Shown piece after piece: positions 41,572 through 54,639 of a stretch of DNA of 64,000 nucleotides. This DNA is from Monodelphis domestica. Taxonomy: Eukaryota > Chordata > Mammalia > Didelphimorphia > Didelphidae. Where the stretch lies: assembly GCF_027887165.1 (NCBI RefSeq), contig NC_077233.1:228432872-228496871 (forward strand). The letters run 5' to 3'. Positions within the stretch are counted from its first letter, which is position 1. Each line of letters begins with the position of its first letter. The position numbers and the translations under genes were made by a program. Under the pieces are notes generated by a model. The model worked only from the letters and a program-made list of their open reading frames with translations. It had not been told where the DNA came from and ran no database searches.

Positions 41572-44215
41572 AATACTATTATACTTTCCTGGAAGGTTGA
41601 CCTAAAACATTGATATACGAAGCACTTAATGGAACTGTTGAATAGACATTTCATCTAGACCTTGGCACTGAACAAATCCCTCAAAGTCCCTATTTTCTGA
41701 CATGCAATGTTGGGATCCACCTTATCCCTGTGTAGTCTCTTCTACGAAGTACTGTAGTACCTGAAGGAAGCACCTACCATAGTTTAGTCTTTACTGATGA
41801 AGGAATCCAGGAACTCAAATCCTGAAGCAGCCTGAAAAGTCCATCTCCCCTCATAACTTTTTGTCACCTATTGCAAGGATAATAAAGATAAAACAGCAGA
41901 GGCAGCCTAGGTCTAGGGCTCAAGCTCATTCAGACACAAACTGCTCCCTAGCTGTTCTATTCAGGCAATCTTGTTCCTCAGGAAGGTAGAAAGGGCAATA
42001 TCCCTCCCCATCCCTGACTCCCAGTACATGATGTCCTAGAAAGAGTTCCACACACATGTTCAAGAGAAAGGAAGGAAGAGTGAGAGCCAGAGGGTAAAGA
42101 CATTACTTTTAGGGTCTACTAATTGACTTGATAGCTGATCTATTTGATAATAGGGTGGGGCTTCGAATGAGAGGACAGAAAGGGTAAAGGTAGCATAAAG
42201 AACCCAACCCAGAAAGCTCTAGTTGCCCATGTTTCACAGGGCCCACCAGAAGAAGCCAGGGTAAAAATGTCACCTGCAGGAACCTAGCTTCAACAATAGT
42301 ACATGTGGCACTGGAAACCCTGATCTAAGCACAGCCCATTGGGTATCCTCTAGCCAAAGCTGATCAGTGAGGCTCCCCTGATTGTACCCACTTCACTCTA
42401 TATGGATATGTTGTCCATTCTCTCTCTATCCTTCCATAGAATATAAAATCCTTGTGGACAGGAACTCTTACTTCTGTCTTTGAATCTCCCATGCTTAGTG
42501 AAGGACTTGTTCAAAAAACTGCTCAGTGTTTTTAATCATGCCAAGTTCCACCCTGAAACAAAGCCCTACTTTTTCTCACAGTTACTGCCTGAACACCCAC
42601 AAGACACCTTAGAAACTTTCAGTTAGAGAGTTAAGGGAACTTTATAGATCATGGGAAGACTGGGTTTTTTCTTTTGTGGAAGTATCTCCTTCAGCTGACA
42701 GATAATTCTATTAAAACAAAAATTAAAATTAAATGGTTATATATAAAAATTCATACAACATAGAGAAGTACCTTGGCTAGTTTAGTTTTGGCCCAAGAAT
42801 CAAGCTTTTCCATACCCAATGCCAAATGTGAAGTCATGATTATGAACCAATTTTAACAGGACTGATCAAAATGTTTTCAAATGTGACCCATGGAGTTGTC
42901 ATTCCCTCAAAAAGTCCCCAAAAGTTCCTTTAAGTAACCCATTCAGAATTTTTAATACAATACTGGACATTTTGTAGGTACTCAGGCAATAATTGTCAGT
43001 TAAAAGGATGATGAGAGAAAGATCATGCTAAAGTGATTTTGTCTCATCTTAGAGCAGTGATGAAACTTCGACCAAGAATGTTCAGAGGTTCTGCTGATGC
43101 TGACATGGTAACCAGAGGGAGTTTATGATGTCAGCAGAATCATATCTGAGTTCTTGGTGGATTATTATCTACTACTTGGTGTAGACTAGACCAAAAAAGA
43201 CTCATCAGGTGAGCATTTTTACTCATATCATTATCTTTGTTTTGGACTATTTCCAAATAAAATACTAATTTATCCATGAGGAAATGACTAAAATAGCCCC
43301 TCAAAAAACAACCTGATAACCCCTTAATTCTTCCAAGTAGGACTATGTGAAGCAGAAATCCCCTGAGGGTACTGACAACTAGAATTGATTCTCTTGTTTC
43401 CCCAATCCCATACTTCTACAGCCCACTCCCTAAATGAGCTAGACTCATTTAGATATTAAAAGGACTCATGCTCAAACCAGATTGTCTTCTGTCAGACAGA
43501 AGGTGGACCGCTTGGCTATTTCTTCTTGATTTTGGTCCTATACATTTTAAGAATTATTGTATTTCTACTTCTATACCCAAGAAAGTTTCCATTTAAGTTA
43601 CCCTTCTGTTCATAATGAAGAATAACAAATATGTTGTGGGGTGGTTGGAGGGAGGAAGTGGTGACCAATCCATCAGAGCCTTGGACAAATTTGGACTAAA
43701 AATTGAGCTCTATTTAGATAGAGTTCAAAAACTATGATCTTGGAATTCTGTCATCTATGTTTTGGCTCTTCCCCTTTATCTAGTACAACACAGGTACGGT
43801 TAAAATATTTATGGTGGATGAGAACTCCAGAAATGGGAGAATAGGAGACTATAAGCTGACATACCTGTTATTCCAAATCTTGCATCCCCATCTAGTTACT
43901 GAAGTGTTCTTTTCTGAAGGAAAATGACAAATCTGTTGACCATTTCTAAAACATTTCCACCAATCATAGACACTGATAGTGTTTTTTTCTTGGAAGCAGA
44001 TAGGAAGACCCAACCTACAATCAAGTGGATTAAGCATTTTATTTTCCCAGCTGTGAGAAGTGATAGTTTATTGGGCAACTCAATTGACCAGGGTCTGCTC
44101 TTCCCTCGCTTTCCCCATGCTATATTGCTATTTATAATTTTGTAAATAAAACAGATGTCTTGATGAAAAGTCGTGTGTAAATCAGATTTGTAAATCAAAT
44201 TCTCTTTTCTCATTG
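41570..44215. other. Repeat-poor intergenic stretch, no gene recognised
   Basis: About 2.6 kb without recognisable repeats. Short open frames (for example 43896-44213 minus, 43924-44145 plus) overlap each other and show no known domain. This is the longest repeat-free block left of 58 kb. Confidence 0.55.
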
Positions 44216-44219
44216 ATTT

Positions 44220-44370
44220 ACATTATTCAATTCCATCCAATTCAACAAGCAGCTATTAAGCACTTCCTATGTACCAGGAACTTACTAGACTCTGTGGATA
44301 CAAAGGTAAAAATAAAACAGTCCCTATCCTCAGGACACTTACATTCAATAAATATAAATGTCAGCACAGC
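44220..44370 (-). repeat. L2 3' tail
   Basis: 'gcagctattaagcacttcct' and 'atgtaccaggaac', then 'cagtccctatcctcagg', the reversed L2 end. Confidence 0.7.
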
Positions 44371-44756
44371 ATTTCAGTCTAGGTCTCTTGACTCCAAGTC
44401 TAGACCTCTACTATATCTAGAGTTCATATGAAGCAATTCCATTTCAGGGCTTTCTAGCATGAGTACCTGCTATTCTTTACTTGTATGTGTATTTGCATGT
44501 TCACCCAGTAAAGTCCATTTTCATTGCCTATGGGGAGGGGTATTACTTGCTACAAGGGAAAGCCGGTGTAGCACCCTGAGCTATTAGTTTCAATCTCACT
44601 GGCTTCCTGAATGGACAGTTGCAAGCCTTAGTAGAACTAGTGGATAACTCACTTCTTACCCAGAGAGGTGATAAATTTAAAATGCAAAGAGAAACTGTTT
44701 TCAAGCATAGCCAGTATGGGAATTTATTTTCCTATGCATATTCATGATGAAAACTT

Positions 44757-44872
44757 GCTTCCCTTCTTTCTTCCTTCCTTCCTACCTTCCTTCCTTCCTT
44801 CCTTCCTTCCTTCCTTCCTTCCTTCCTTCCTTCCTTCCTTCCTTCCTTCCTTCCTTCCTTCCTTCCTTCCCT
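44757..44872. repeat. (CTTC)n microsatellite
   Basis: About 28 tetranucleotide units, polypyrimidine on the plus strand. The FLPSFLPS frames are artefacts. Confidence 0.97.
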
Positions 44873-44889
44873 CTCCTCTTCCCTTTCTC

Positions 44890-45280
44890 TTCCCTTTCTT
44901 CCCCTTTTTTTCAGTTCAATAGAGGGGTTAGGTGCAAAAACATATCATGTAACATAAATAACATTTTTTTAAAGAATCTTAATGTGGGAAAAATTGTTCT
45001 GATAAGTTTATCTTTGTTTTGGATTGGATTTCAACTATTCATTCTTCTTAACACTTCATTTTTATCTTTCTCTACCTTCTTGCCAAGAACATATTAATGA
45101 GTTGTTAATAAATATAAGTATCATGCCCAGGGAACTTCAATTTAAAAGAATACTTTTATAATTTCCTGGAGACTATTTTAATAGGTATACTCGTATTCTA
45201 ATTGGTCTCTTTGGATTTTCTTGAAAAATGAGAATGTGCATATGCTTAATTCTATGGTTATTTTTTAGTTCTATCTCATT
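44890..45280. other. Intergenic sequence, nothing recognised
   Basis: AT-rich. No feature seen. Confidence 0.5.
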
Positions 45281-45284
45281 TGAT

Positions 45285-45505
45285 AGAAGTGACATAGCAG
45301 ATAAGAGTTGGAGATCCTAACCTTGGACCAAATCTTGATCTTAACATTTATTAGCCATGTGACTCTGGGCAAGTCATTTTGCTTCCTTTGAGCCCTGGAT
45401 TCCTCATTTGTACAGTTGTATTAATATGGCCTGTACTACATACTTTAAAGAGTTGTTCTGTGAAGGATGGTTCGTAATATAATGTGCTTTATAAATGTAA
45501 GTTAT
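45285..45505 (+). repeat. MIR SINE
   Basis: 'tagccatgtgactctgggca', 'agtcattttgcttcctt' and 'ttcctcatttgtacag'. Confidence 0.78.
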
Positions 45506-45656
45506 TATTTAATTAAGCATTTTAATGAATTGTTTTTATGTGTCAATTTATGGATTTTAAAAAACAAATACAAAGAAAAAGTAAATTAAAGGAATTCCAA
45601 AATAAAGTTTTAAAATTCTCTGAGAAAATAAAATTTATTTGTTAAAGAATATATTT

Positions 45657-45859
45657 AGGGGGGCAGCTGGTTGGCTCAGTGGATTGAGAGTCAGGCCCAT
45701 AAATGGGAGGTATTAGGTTCAAATCTGGTCTCAGACACTTCCCAGCTGTGTGATCCTGGGCAAGTCACTTGACCCTCATTGTCTACCCCTTACCACTCTT
45801 CTGCCTTGGAACCAATACATAGTATTGATTCCAAGACAGAAGGTAAGGGTTTAAAAAAA
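45657..45859 (+). mobile_element. Marsupial SINE (WSINE1/MON1-like), with target duplication
   Basis: Full copy flanked by the exact 13-bp duplication aaagaatatattt (45644-45656 and 45860-45872). Confidence 0.96.
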
Positions 45860-45914
45860 AAAGAATATATTTGGTCAATCTGATGTTTTTATTCCAAATT
45901 TATAGTGATACTAG

Positions 45915-45975
45915 TCATTCAATCAATAAACACTTATAAAGCACCTACTATGTTTCAGAAACTACACTAAGTGAT
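45915..45975 (-). repeat. L2 3' tail
   Basis: 'caataaacacttataaagca' and 'cctactatgtttcag'. Confidence 0.6.
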
Positions 45976-46134
45976 GGTACCCCTTACATACCATTGCACT
46001 GGTGTTTACAAAGTGTTTTCCTCTGTAAATAGAACACTTAGTGAAAAGACTATAACACATAGAAAACACCGGACAGAAACCTAATTACCCTACGTAGTTC
46101 TCAGAATATTTAATTTTCCTAACTGTTGCCATGA

Positions 46135-46315
46135 TGATGTAGTAGAAAGAGCATTGCAATGAGAATCAGAGGAACAGGGTTCCAGCCTCAACTCTGCTAA
46201 CTAGCTTAGCCCTGAGCAAATTATTTAATTTCATTGGGTCTTAGTTTCCTTCTCTGTAAAATAAGAAAATTAGTCCAGATGATCAATCTCTAAGGGTATA
46301 GAATTCTATGATTCT
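46135..46315 (+). repeat. MIR SINE
   Basis: 'gtagaaagagcattgcaatg', 'cttagccctgagcaaattat' and 'tccttctctgtaaaataag'. Confidence 0.78.
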
Positions 46316-46319
46316 CTCC

Positions 46320-46790
46320 TCAAAAACCTTCAATATCCCTATGGCCCAAGGGAAAAGTCCAAACTCCTCAGTCTAACTGAGAAGTCCAGACCCTTCATAA
46401 TTGACCCTAGCTAACCTTGGCAGCCATACCTTTTCACAGCTCTCTTCCATGAACCATAAGTTCCTGCCAAAATTATCTGTTGTCTACAGTTACTATTCAT
46501 TGTGCTTTTACTCATGGCATTCTTTATTTCTCTTCATCTTTTGAAATGGACATTTTTCAAAGCTTAGTTCAAGTTTTACCTTTTTTATGAAAAGTTCAGA
46601 GATCAGTCCAGCCCACAGTATTCTACACTTCCTGAACTCACGTCATTGCACAAATCATTTATTTGGCAATTAAATTATATACTATCTTGTGGCATCTCAA
46701 ATATAGCCATTATATTGTTATTTAATTTAAAATTTACCTCCACTAAATAAAGCCTAGCTTTCTTAATATTTTCACCCATTAAGTATAAAC
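46320..46790 (+). repeat. L2 LINE 3' region
   Basis: 'aaaccttcaatatccctatg', 'gtccaaactcctcagtctaa' and 'agcttagttcaagttttacc' follow the plus-strand L2 order (kept: 'ccaaactcctcag', 'caagttttacc'). Confidence 0.85.
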
Positions 46791-46799
46791 CCTGGAAGG

Positions 46800-47530
46800 T
46801 TACTAAGCTGGCAAAGCTTTGAATAGAGCTCCAGTAATGAAATGTGTTTGCCATCTCACCAACAAAATAAATAAATCTGGGGATTCTCCTTTTTTCCGTA
46901 TCAGCTTCCAGTTAATAGATTTTTCAGTCACAGCTACTCTTGAAGATAATAGTTACAGAGAAGATGCAATCTGCATTTTTACAGGGAGTAACATTACTTA
47001 TAAAATTATAGATTCCTAGAGTATTAAAGTATTGTTATTTAGTTTTATTTTTAAGGTTTTTTATTGTTAGTCCATGTGTAAACTATGTCCCATAGTCATT
47101 CAGTCAATAAGCATTGTTAAGAACCTACTGTGCTAAGCACATTCAAATATGGAGGACAGCCTTTGCCTTCTACTATACTTAGTTCATAGTCAGGGACTGT
47201 TTTGGGGGAGCCTCCTGACATGAATATCTGCTGTTGTTATATGTTTATTCATGTTCACCTAGCAAAGTATACCTTGTACAGTATCCTTCTAATCACACCA
47301 TCTGTAGCAGCTGTGCCAAATTGAGAGTTCCTTAAGGGCAGTGTTTAATACAGAGGAAAATACACTAAATATGGAACCAGAGGACCAGTCTCTGCCATTT
47401 ATTACTTTAACTATTGGAAAGTCACTTAACTTAATCCCACAGCCTAAAGTTAAGAGGGAATTCAGCCCAGAACAACTACAAGGCTCATTTTCCTCTTTAT
47501 ATTGAATAACTACTCTATTATACTAAGCAA
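46800..47530. other. Intergenic sequence with small L2-tail and MIR fragments
   Basis: An L2 tail lies at about 47095-47140 ('cagtcaataagcattgttaa') and a MIR piece at about 47345-47450 ('ggaaagtcacttaacttaat'). Nothing else noted. Confidence 0.5.
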
Positions 47531-47534
47531 CTAT

Positions 47535-50500
47535 ATTTATTGTTTTGTAGTGTAGTTTGAAATCTGGTATTGCTAGGCCCCTTTCTTTTCTACTTTTTAA
47601 AAAAATTACATTTCATGAACTTTTTCATTTTTTATTCTTCCAGATGAATTTCATTATCTTTCCTAAATCCATAAATTAATCCTTTAGTCATATGATTGGT
47701 ATGAACAAGTAAGTTAAATTACTCAGTATTATAACTTTTATTATATTGGCTCAGCCTACTCATCCATATTTCTCTGAATTACTCTTATTTAATTATGTCT
47801 CTATTTCCATTAATACTTCTTGATAGTTGTATTCATAGAATTCCTGTTTTTGTCTTGGTAGATTCCCAGATACATTTTTGATGACATTTTATAGTTCTTC
47901 CTTCCTTTTTTTTTAAACCTTAACTTCTGTGTTGGAATTAATATTATGTATTGGTTCCAAGGCAGAAGAGTGGTAAGGGCTAGGCAATGAGGGTCAAGTG
48001 ACTTGCCCAGTGGGGTCACACAACTGGGAAGTGTCTGAGGCTAAATTTGAAAGTAGGACCTCCCATCGCTAAGCCTGGCTCTCCATCCACTGAGCCACTC
48101 CAATGCCCCTTGTAGCTATTTCTAAAATGTCTTCCTACTGGGTTTTGTTGGTAATATAAGGGGGGAAATGATGATTTATATGGGTTTATTTTGTATCTTG
48201 CAACTTTGATGAAATTATTGTGTCCATTTAATTTTTAGCTGACTTTCCAAAGTCAACTAAGTAAACCATCATATAATCTGCAAGAAGTGAAAATTCTTTC
48301 TTTTCTGCATATTTTTATTCCCTTGTTTTCTTGTCTTATTGCTATAGTTACCCATTTCTAGCACAATATCAAATAACAGTGGTGATAATGGATACCCTTG
48401 CTTTATTCTTGATCTATTCAGAAAGTTTATCCCCTTCTTGAATATCCCCATAACTTTTAATGTTAACTCCTGGTTTTACATAAGTACTACTTGCCATTTT
48501 AAGGAAATATGCATTTTTCCCCTTTAGTATTAGTAATTTTTGACAGACTAGGTGTATTTTGTCAAAAGTTTTTTCTATATTGATTAATCATATTTTGGTT
48601 ATGATTATAATTTTTTATGTTGAATTATTCCTGCATTCCTGGCATAAATTCATTGTGATCATAGTTTATAATCTTTTTGAAGTGTTAGTATAGCCCTTTT
48701 TGATAATATTTTATTTAAAATTTTTTGTATTGATATTAAGGATATTGGTCATACTTTTTTTTCCTTTACTTTGGCTTTTCCTTGTATAAGTATCAAGACC
48801 ACATTAATATCTTCAAAAGAATTTGGCAGGATCTCCCCAGTTTTTTTTTCAATGATTTCTATAATATTAGAATTAGTTTTCCTTTGAATGCTTGACAGAA
48901 TTCATTTGTAAATACATTATGTCCTGTTTTTCTTTTCATTCTTTAGAAGTTTATTAATGACAGCTTATTTTTCTAACGTTGTTTTATATAAATATCTTGT
49001 TCTTGTTCTGTTAGTCTGGCAATTTCCTATTCTGGTTAATATACACTTATTTTTTAGAAGCTATTGATTTTATTGGCATATGTGTTTGGGCAAAGAAGTT
49101 TCTAACAACTTCATTTTTTTCTTCATTTGCTGTGAATTATATTTTACCTATGTTATTTTTGTTTTCTTTGGAAAACCAAGTGCTTGACATTAATTCATTG
49201 GGTTTTCTTTGTTTTCAATTTTATTCATCTGTTCATTGATTTTTCAGAATTTTTATCTTAGTGTTTATTAAATTTTCTTTAATTTGTTGGTTTTCTAGTT
49301 GCAGTTTCTATTCAGTGATCTTTCTTTGAAGTGTTTAGAAAAATAAATTTTCCCCTAAAATCTTTGACTACACCCCCAAAACCATTATATTATTATGTTT
49401 TCTCTTTGTCTTTCTCTTTGATGAAATTACATATAATTTCTATGCTTTGTTTTTTTGGATAAAATAGCTTTTAGGGTTAAGTTACTTAGCCTTCAATTAA
49501 TTTACTTTTAGTCCTAAGTTACTAATTAATTTTACAAATTAATTTATTTCAAGTCAACTTACTTTCTTCAATAACCATTATTACCAGTAAAAGATGTGTT
49601 TAATAATCCTGCTTTTCTGCATTTTTATGATAGTTTTATGCCATCATACATTGTGGATTTTTATAAAGATGTCGTGCAATGTTGAGAAATATGTTCTATT
49701 CCAACTAGGCTAATTAACAGAGAGATCCATGACATAATAACTTTTCTAGAAAATTTTTAGGTCCTTCTTGTTTATTTTTTCCCCTCTAGATCTGAAAGGG
49801 GTCCATTAAAGTCTCCCCTTATTATAATTTTACTGTCTATTATTCCCTGTACTTTATCTAGCTTTTTCTTTAGCTATTAGAAGCTATGCCATTTGGCTGC
49901 ATATCTTTTAAGTACTGAAATTACTTCACTGTCTGTGGTGCCTTTCAGCATGATATAGTTTTACTATTTATACCTTTTAATCAAGTCTAATTTTCACCAT
50001 TGACTTTTCTGTAATTATGATTACTGCTACTGATTTTTTGGGTTCATCTGAAGCATAATAAATAATTTTCTAGCTTCTTATTTTTTAATTCTATATGAAT
50101 CTTTATATTTTATGTTTCTCTTCCAAATAACATATTGTTGGATTATTTTCTAAACTATTCTTCAATCCCCTTATGTTTTATGGGTGGGTTCATACCAATC
50201 ATATTCACAGTTTATGTTTGTTAATTGTCTTTCCCCTCCATCCTGTTCTCTTATACTTTTTCCCTGTTTGTTTCCTGACCTTCTCTTTACAAAAAAAGGT
50301 TGTAAGAGAGCAGAATTTTGCTCAGCACTAGTGCTGTATGCTTAATGCAATTCTACTACCCTTTCCTGCTCCTCTTTTTTTCCTTTGCCCAGACCCCAAT
50401 CACATTATTTTACTCTTTCTTTACAATCTACCTACTGTGGGGGTTTTTCCTTATGACTACTCCCTCCCTGAATCTACCTTCTCTCTTTTTCTCCATTCTC

Positions 50501-50731
50501 TTGGTTCCCTCCTATTTTCCTGCTGAATTAGATCTATTTCTAAAACAAACTCTGTATGTATTCTACCTTCCTTGGACTAGTGGAAGTTAAGAGTGAGGTT
50601 CAAGTGACATCTATGTCCTTCCCTCCCCTTCTCCTTATTTGTATAGTCTTCTACTTGTACACCACAATTATACAAGACAGGACATTCCTTTAATCCTTCC
50701 TCTCCCTTTCTTCCTACTTGATTCCCTTTTC
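47535..50731 (-). mobile_element. Old minus-strand L1 (ORF2 through endonuclease), decayed
   Basis: Follows the ORF2 of L1-C base by base at lower identity. 47550 ('gtagtttgaaatctggtatt') corresponds to 35325, 48340-48450 to the RT core ([15 protein letters not shown] is still readable), and 50170-50205 to the ORF2 start. The 3' end is missing on the left. It continues at 52215 after a younger L1 insertion. Confidence 0.88.
47907..48110 (-). mobile_element. Marsupial SINE inside the old L1
   Basis: Reverse-oriented full copy ('aaaccttaacttctgtgttg' to 'actccaatgcccct'), moderately diverged. Confidence 0.9.
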
Positions 50732-50746
50732 CCTATTTCCCTTCTT

Positions 50747-52197
50747 TTTTTTTTAAGTAATTTTAAAAAAATTTTAAACATTATTTTATTTGGTCATTTC
50801 CAAACATTATTCACTGAAAACAAAGATCATTTTCTTTTCCTCCCCACCCCCCTTTCCACCACCTTTCCCTCTCCCATAGCCGACGCATGATTCCACTGGT
50901 TCTCACATGTGGTCTTGACTCGAACCCATTTCCCTGTTGTTGGTATTTGCATTAGAGTGTTCATTTAGAGTCTCTCCTCAGTCATATCCCCTCCACCCCT
51001 GTAGTCAAGCAGTTGCTTTTCATCGGTGTTTTTACTCCCACAGTTTATCCTCTGCTTGTGGATAGTATTTTTTAGATCCCTGCAGATTGTTCAGGGACAT
51101 TGCATTGACACTAATGGAGAAGTCCATTACTTTCGATTGTACCACAGTGTATCAGTCTCTGTGTACAATGTTCTCCTGGTTCTGCTCCTCTCACTCTGCA
51201 TCACTTCCTGGAGGTTGTTCCAGTCTCCATGGAATTCCTCCACTTTATTATTCCTTTTAGCACAATAGTATTCCATCACCAACATATACCACAATTTGTT
51301 CAGCCATTCCCCAATTAAAGAGCATCCCCTCATTTTCCAATTTTTGGCCACCACAAAGAGCACAGCTATGAATATTCTTGTACAAGTCTTTTTCCTTATT
51401 ATCTCTTTGGGGTACAAACCCAGCAGTGCTATAGCTGGATCAAAGGGCAGACAGTTTTTTATCACCCTTTGGGCATAGTTCCAAATTGCCCTCCAGAATG
51501 GCTGGATCAATTCACAACTCCACCAGCAATGAATTAGTGTCCCCACTTTGCCACATCCCCATCAGCATTCATTACTTTCCTATGCTGTCATGTTAGCCAA
51601 TCTGCTAGGTGTGAGGTGATACCTCAGAGTTGTTTTGATTTGCATCTCTCTGATTATAAGAGATGTAGAGCACTTTTTCATGTGCTTATTAATAGTTTTG
51701 ATTTCTTTGGCTGAGAACTGCCTGTTCATGTCCCTTGCCCATTTATCAATTGGAGAATGGCTTGATTTTTTGTACAATTGATTTAATTCTTTGTAAATTT
51801 GAGTAATTAAACCTTTGTCAGAGGTTTTTATGAAGATTGTTTCCCAATTTGTTGCTACTCTTCTGATCTTAGTTACATTGGTTTTGTTTGTACAAAAACT
51901 TTTTAATTTGATGTATTCCAGATTATTTATTTTGCATTTTGTAACTCTTTCTAAGTCTTGCTTGGTTTTGAAGTCTTTCCCTTCCCAAAGGTCTGACATG
52001 TATGCTATTCTGTGTTCGCCTAATTTTCTTATAGTTTCCTTCTTTATGTTCAAGTCATTCACCCATTTTGAATTTATCTTGGTGTAGGGTGTGAGGTGTT
52101 GATCTAAACCTAATCTTTCCCACACTGTCCTCTAATTTTCCCAGCAGTTTTTATGAAATAGTGGATTTTTGTCCCCAAAGCTGGGATCTTTGGGTTT
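50747..52197 (-). mobile_element. 5'-truncated young L1 inside the old L1
   Basis: Same 3' family as L1-C. ORF2 C-terminal frames at 51580-52125 (RLGLDQHLTPYTKINSKW) and 51127-51546 (CWWSCELIQPFWRAIWNYAQ) are long but offset. Flanked by an imperfect duplication, 'cctatttcccttcttt' (about 50732) and 'cctattttccttccttt' (52198-52214). Confidence 0.93.
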
Positions 52198-52724
52198 CCT
52201 ATTTTCCTTCCTTTAAAATCATCAAAACATTATAAAACAATTCTTAGATCGCTGTCTTATTTAACTTCCTCTATCAATCTTAGATTTCTGAAGGGAAATT
52301 TGTATCATTTCTGTGTTATATAAAAATTTAGTTATTCTCTATTCTCTTATGATTGGTCAATTGTATTCAGTGTTTTTATATTTCTCTTCAATCCCATGTT
52401 TGATTTCCAAAGATTTCACTCAATTCTGTACTTTTTATCAGGAATGCTAAAAACATTCCATTTCATTAAAATCCATTTTTCTCCTGCAGAATTATACTCT
52501 GTTTTGTAAGGTAAGTTATTCTTGGATGTAAACCTATATCTTTTGCTTTTGGGAATATCATTTTCCAAGTTCTCAGCTTTCTTATCATTGTAGCCACTAA
52601 ATCTTGTATCATCCTTACTGTGGCTCCTTAGTACTTAGGATTATTGTTTTCTACTTTGTTCTCTGGTTCTAATAAATCTGTATACTTTTCACTCATGTTT
52701 TTTTGAAATATGATATCCAGATTC

Positions 52725-52725
<1 letters not shown>

Positions 52726-52782
<57 letters not shown>

Positions 52783-52906
52783 AAAGAGAGAGAGAGAGAG
52801 AGTATAAGAGAATGAGAGAGAACAAGAGAGAGAATGAGAGACAGAAAGAGAGACAATGAGAGGGAGAGGGAAAAAGAGAGAGAGACAGAGAGAGAGAGAG
52901 AGATTT
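52726..52906. repeat. (TG)n then (GA)n compound microsatellite
   Basis: About 27 TG units to 52779, then GA-rich sequence with scattered interruptions to about 52906. Confidence 0.95.
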
Positions 52907-53181
52907 AAGGTAGTCTGGTGCTTCTTTAATTCTCTTTCTTAAGCCTGTTTTTCAGGTCAGTCATTTTTTTTTTATGAGTTAGCTTACATTTTTTTTCCTA
53001 TCTTCAACTTTGTTTTTAACATTTCTTATTGTCTCAGAATCATAAACTTCACTTTGGTATGTTCTACTTTTCAAAGAGACTGTTACTTGAATAAGGTTTT
53101 GTACCTCTTGTTAGTAGAAAGGTTAGTTCCTTTCTAAGTCTTTCCTTTCACTCTTTCTTTTCCAGTTCTTTCCTCTAAGAG

Positions 53182-53359
53182 TAGTGGTATCAAACTCAAA
53201 TAGAAATAGATCCCCAGAGGCTGAATGTTGACTTAAAAATCACAAATTAACATTATGCTAAATTGAATTTTTATCTATTTTGTTAAACATTTCCCAATCA
53301 TTGGGGTCACTTTTGGTTGTTTTGTGAATAATATGTGGAGGGTAAATTTGACGCCTCTG
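53182..53359. mobile_element. hAT-type MITE (178 bp)
   Basis: The ends are inverted repeats of the hAT kind: 'tagtggtatcaaactc' and, reversed, 'cagaggcgtcaaattt'. Flanking 8-mers tctaagag (53174-53181) and atttagag (53360-53367) agree at 6 of 8 bases, fitting a decayed 8-bp duplication. No coding capacity. It lies within the old L1. Confidence 0.75.
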
Positions 53360-54135
53360 ATTTAGAGTTATTCTCTTTTTGGGGATTTGTGTCTTCAGTA
53401 TCCCTAACTACACAATAGCTCTTTATCATCAATGTCTTTTTTTGATTTGCTCATTTTTTCTAGCCTTATTTCCTGAATTGTGACTTTATATTAAGACCAG
53501 ACTCTATACAGTTTTGGAGGGAAAGTTGGTGTTAAATTCTTAATCTGAATTATCTGGAGACCTGTTACTGAGTTCACTTAAGTGCTTTGTTCTTCAAGCA
53601 TTTCAGAGGAGGCTCAAGCTGAGGTACAAACTTGAACAGGGTTATAAGTACTCTGACCTACAACATCTATTCATTGCCTACCTGATCTCAGCTGTTTGGG
53701 TTCCTGACCCTAGCCTGTATTTGAAGAACACAACCTGCAGGTTTGCTTGCTAGTTGGAGCTCCAGTAGACAGTTTCTGGCCTCAGCTCTGAACACTTACA
53801 TGGCTCCCAGTGGGTTCAGAGCAAAAGAATTGTGTCACCCTTAGTTCACAATTCTTATCTTTTTCACTAAATCCCATGTCCCAACACAGCCCTATGGGCT
53901 AAATCCTCTATTTTTCTGAGAAGCCTGAGCAACAGAACTGTAAATCCATCCTTGTTTCCCCTTGTCCTGGATACTTCCCTCTGGGTTCAATCTGTGATCT
54001 TAAACTAGAAAAATGATCATGTGTTTTCTCCTTAGATTTCCTGATCACCACTAAAGTCTGGTGCTCTTCTTTGATCTTGAAATAGTTGTGGGAGAGAGAT
54101 GGGCTACAGTGACTCCTCCTACTCCCTCATTTTTG

Positions 54136-54200
54136 TTACCTCTCCCTCTCCTCTCTCTCTCTTCTCTCTGTCTCTCTTTCCTCTCTCTCCTGCCTAAGAT
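54136..54200. repeat. (CT)n-rich low-complexity tract
   Basis: Imperfect CT repeats. Confidence 0.85.
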
Positions 54201-54639
54201 CCTTTATTTAAAAAGTTGATTGTCATTTCTATTTTTCAGGTAAATAAGTATTTTTAATCTGCCTTCCCACCAAACTCTGCCCCCTTGTTTGATTGAATTT
54301 TTAAAACCCTGGAAAACAAATCTTTCAATGTTTAATTGAATAATCCAGTAAAAACAAAACCCCCACATTAACTATGTCTTAAAATATATTCTTTCTGCAT
54401 TTTTATATTCATTAATGATGTCAAAAAGTCAGTGGCACATTTCATGTTCATTCTTTTGGACTATTAGTTTATCATCATGTTGATCATAGTTCAAGACATT
54501 CAGTTATTTTTTTCCCCCAGTCTCCCTCAAGGAATTCTGCATTCACCAGCTTTCTCTCCTTCCTAATTCCTATACCTATATTAGGGTATTTTTATAATTC
54601 CCTATCTCATACCATTCCAAGCAAAAAAAAAAATCACTA

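Larger units (their letters stand above)
52215..54135 (-). mobile_element. Old minus-strand L1, continuation (ORF1 and 5' UTR)
   Basis: 52490-52640 corresponds to the ORF1 C-terminal region of L1-C (38760-38950). 53430-53470 matches reversed L1-A sequence around 26130-26155 ('ggctggaaatgagcaaac'). The 5' end is near 54135. Confidence 0.75.

Noticed and set aside
44757-44872. CRISPR-like regular repeats
   Set aside because: Simple tetranucleotide repeat without spacers, in a vertebrate genome.
44668-45097. FLPSFLPS-rich frames
   Set aside because: They translate the (CTTC)n microsatellite.
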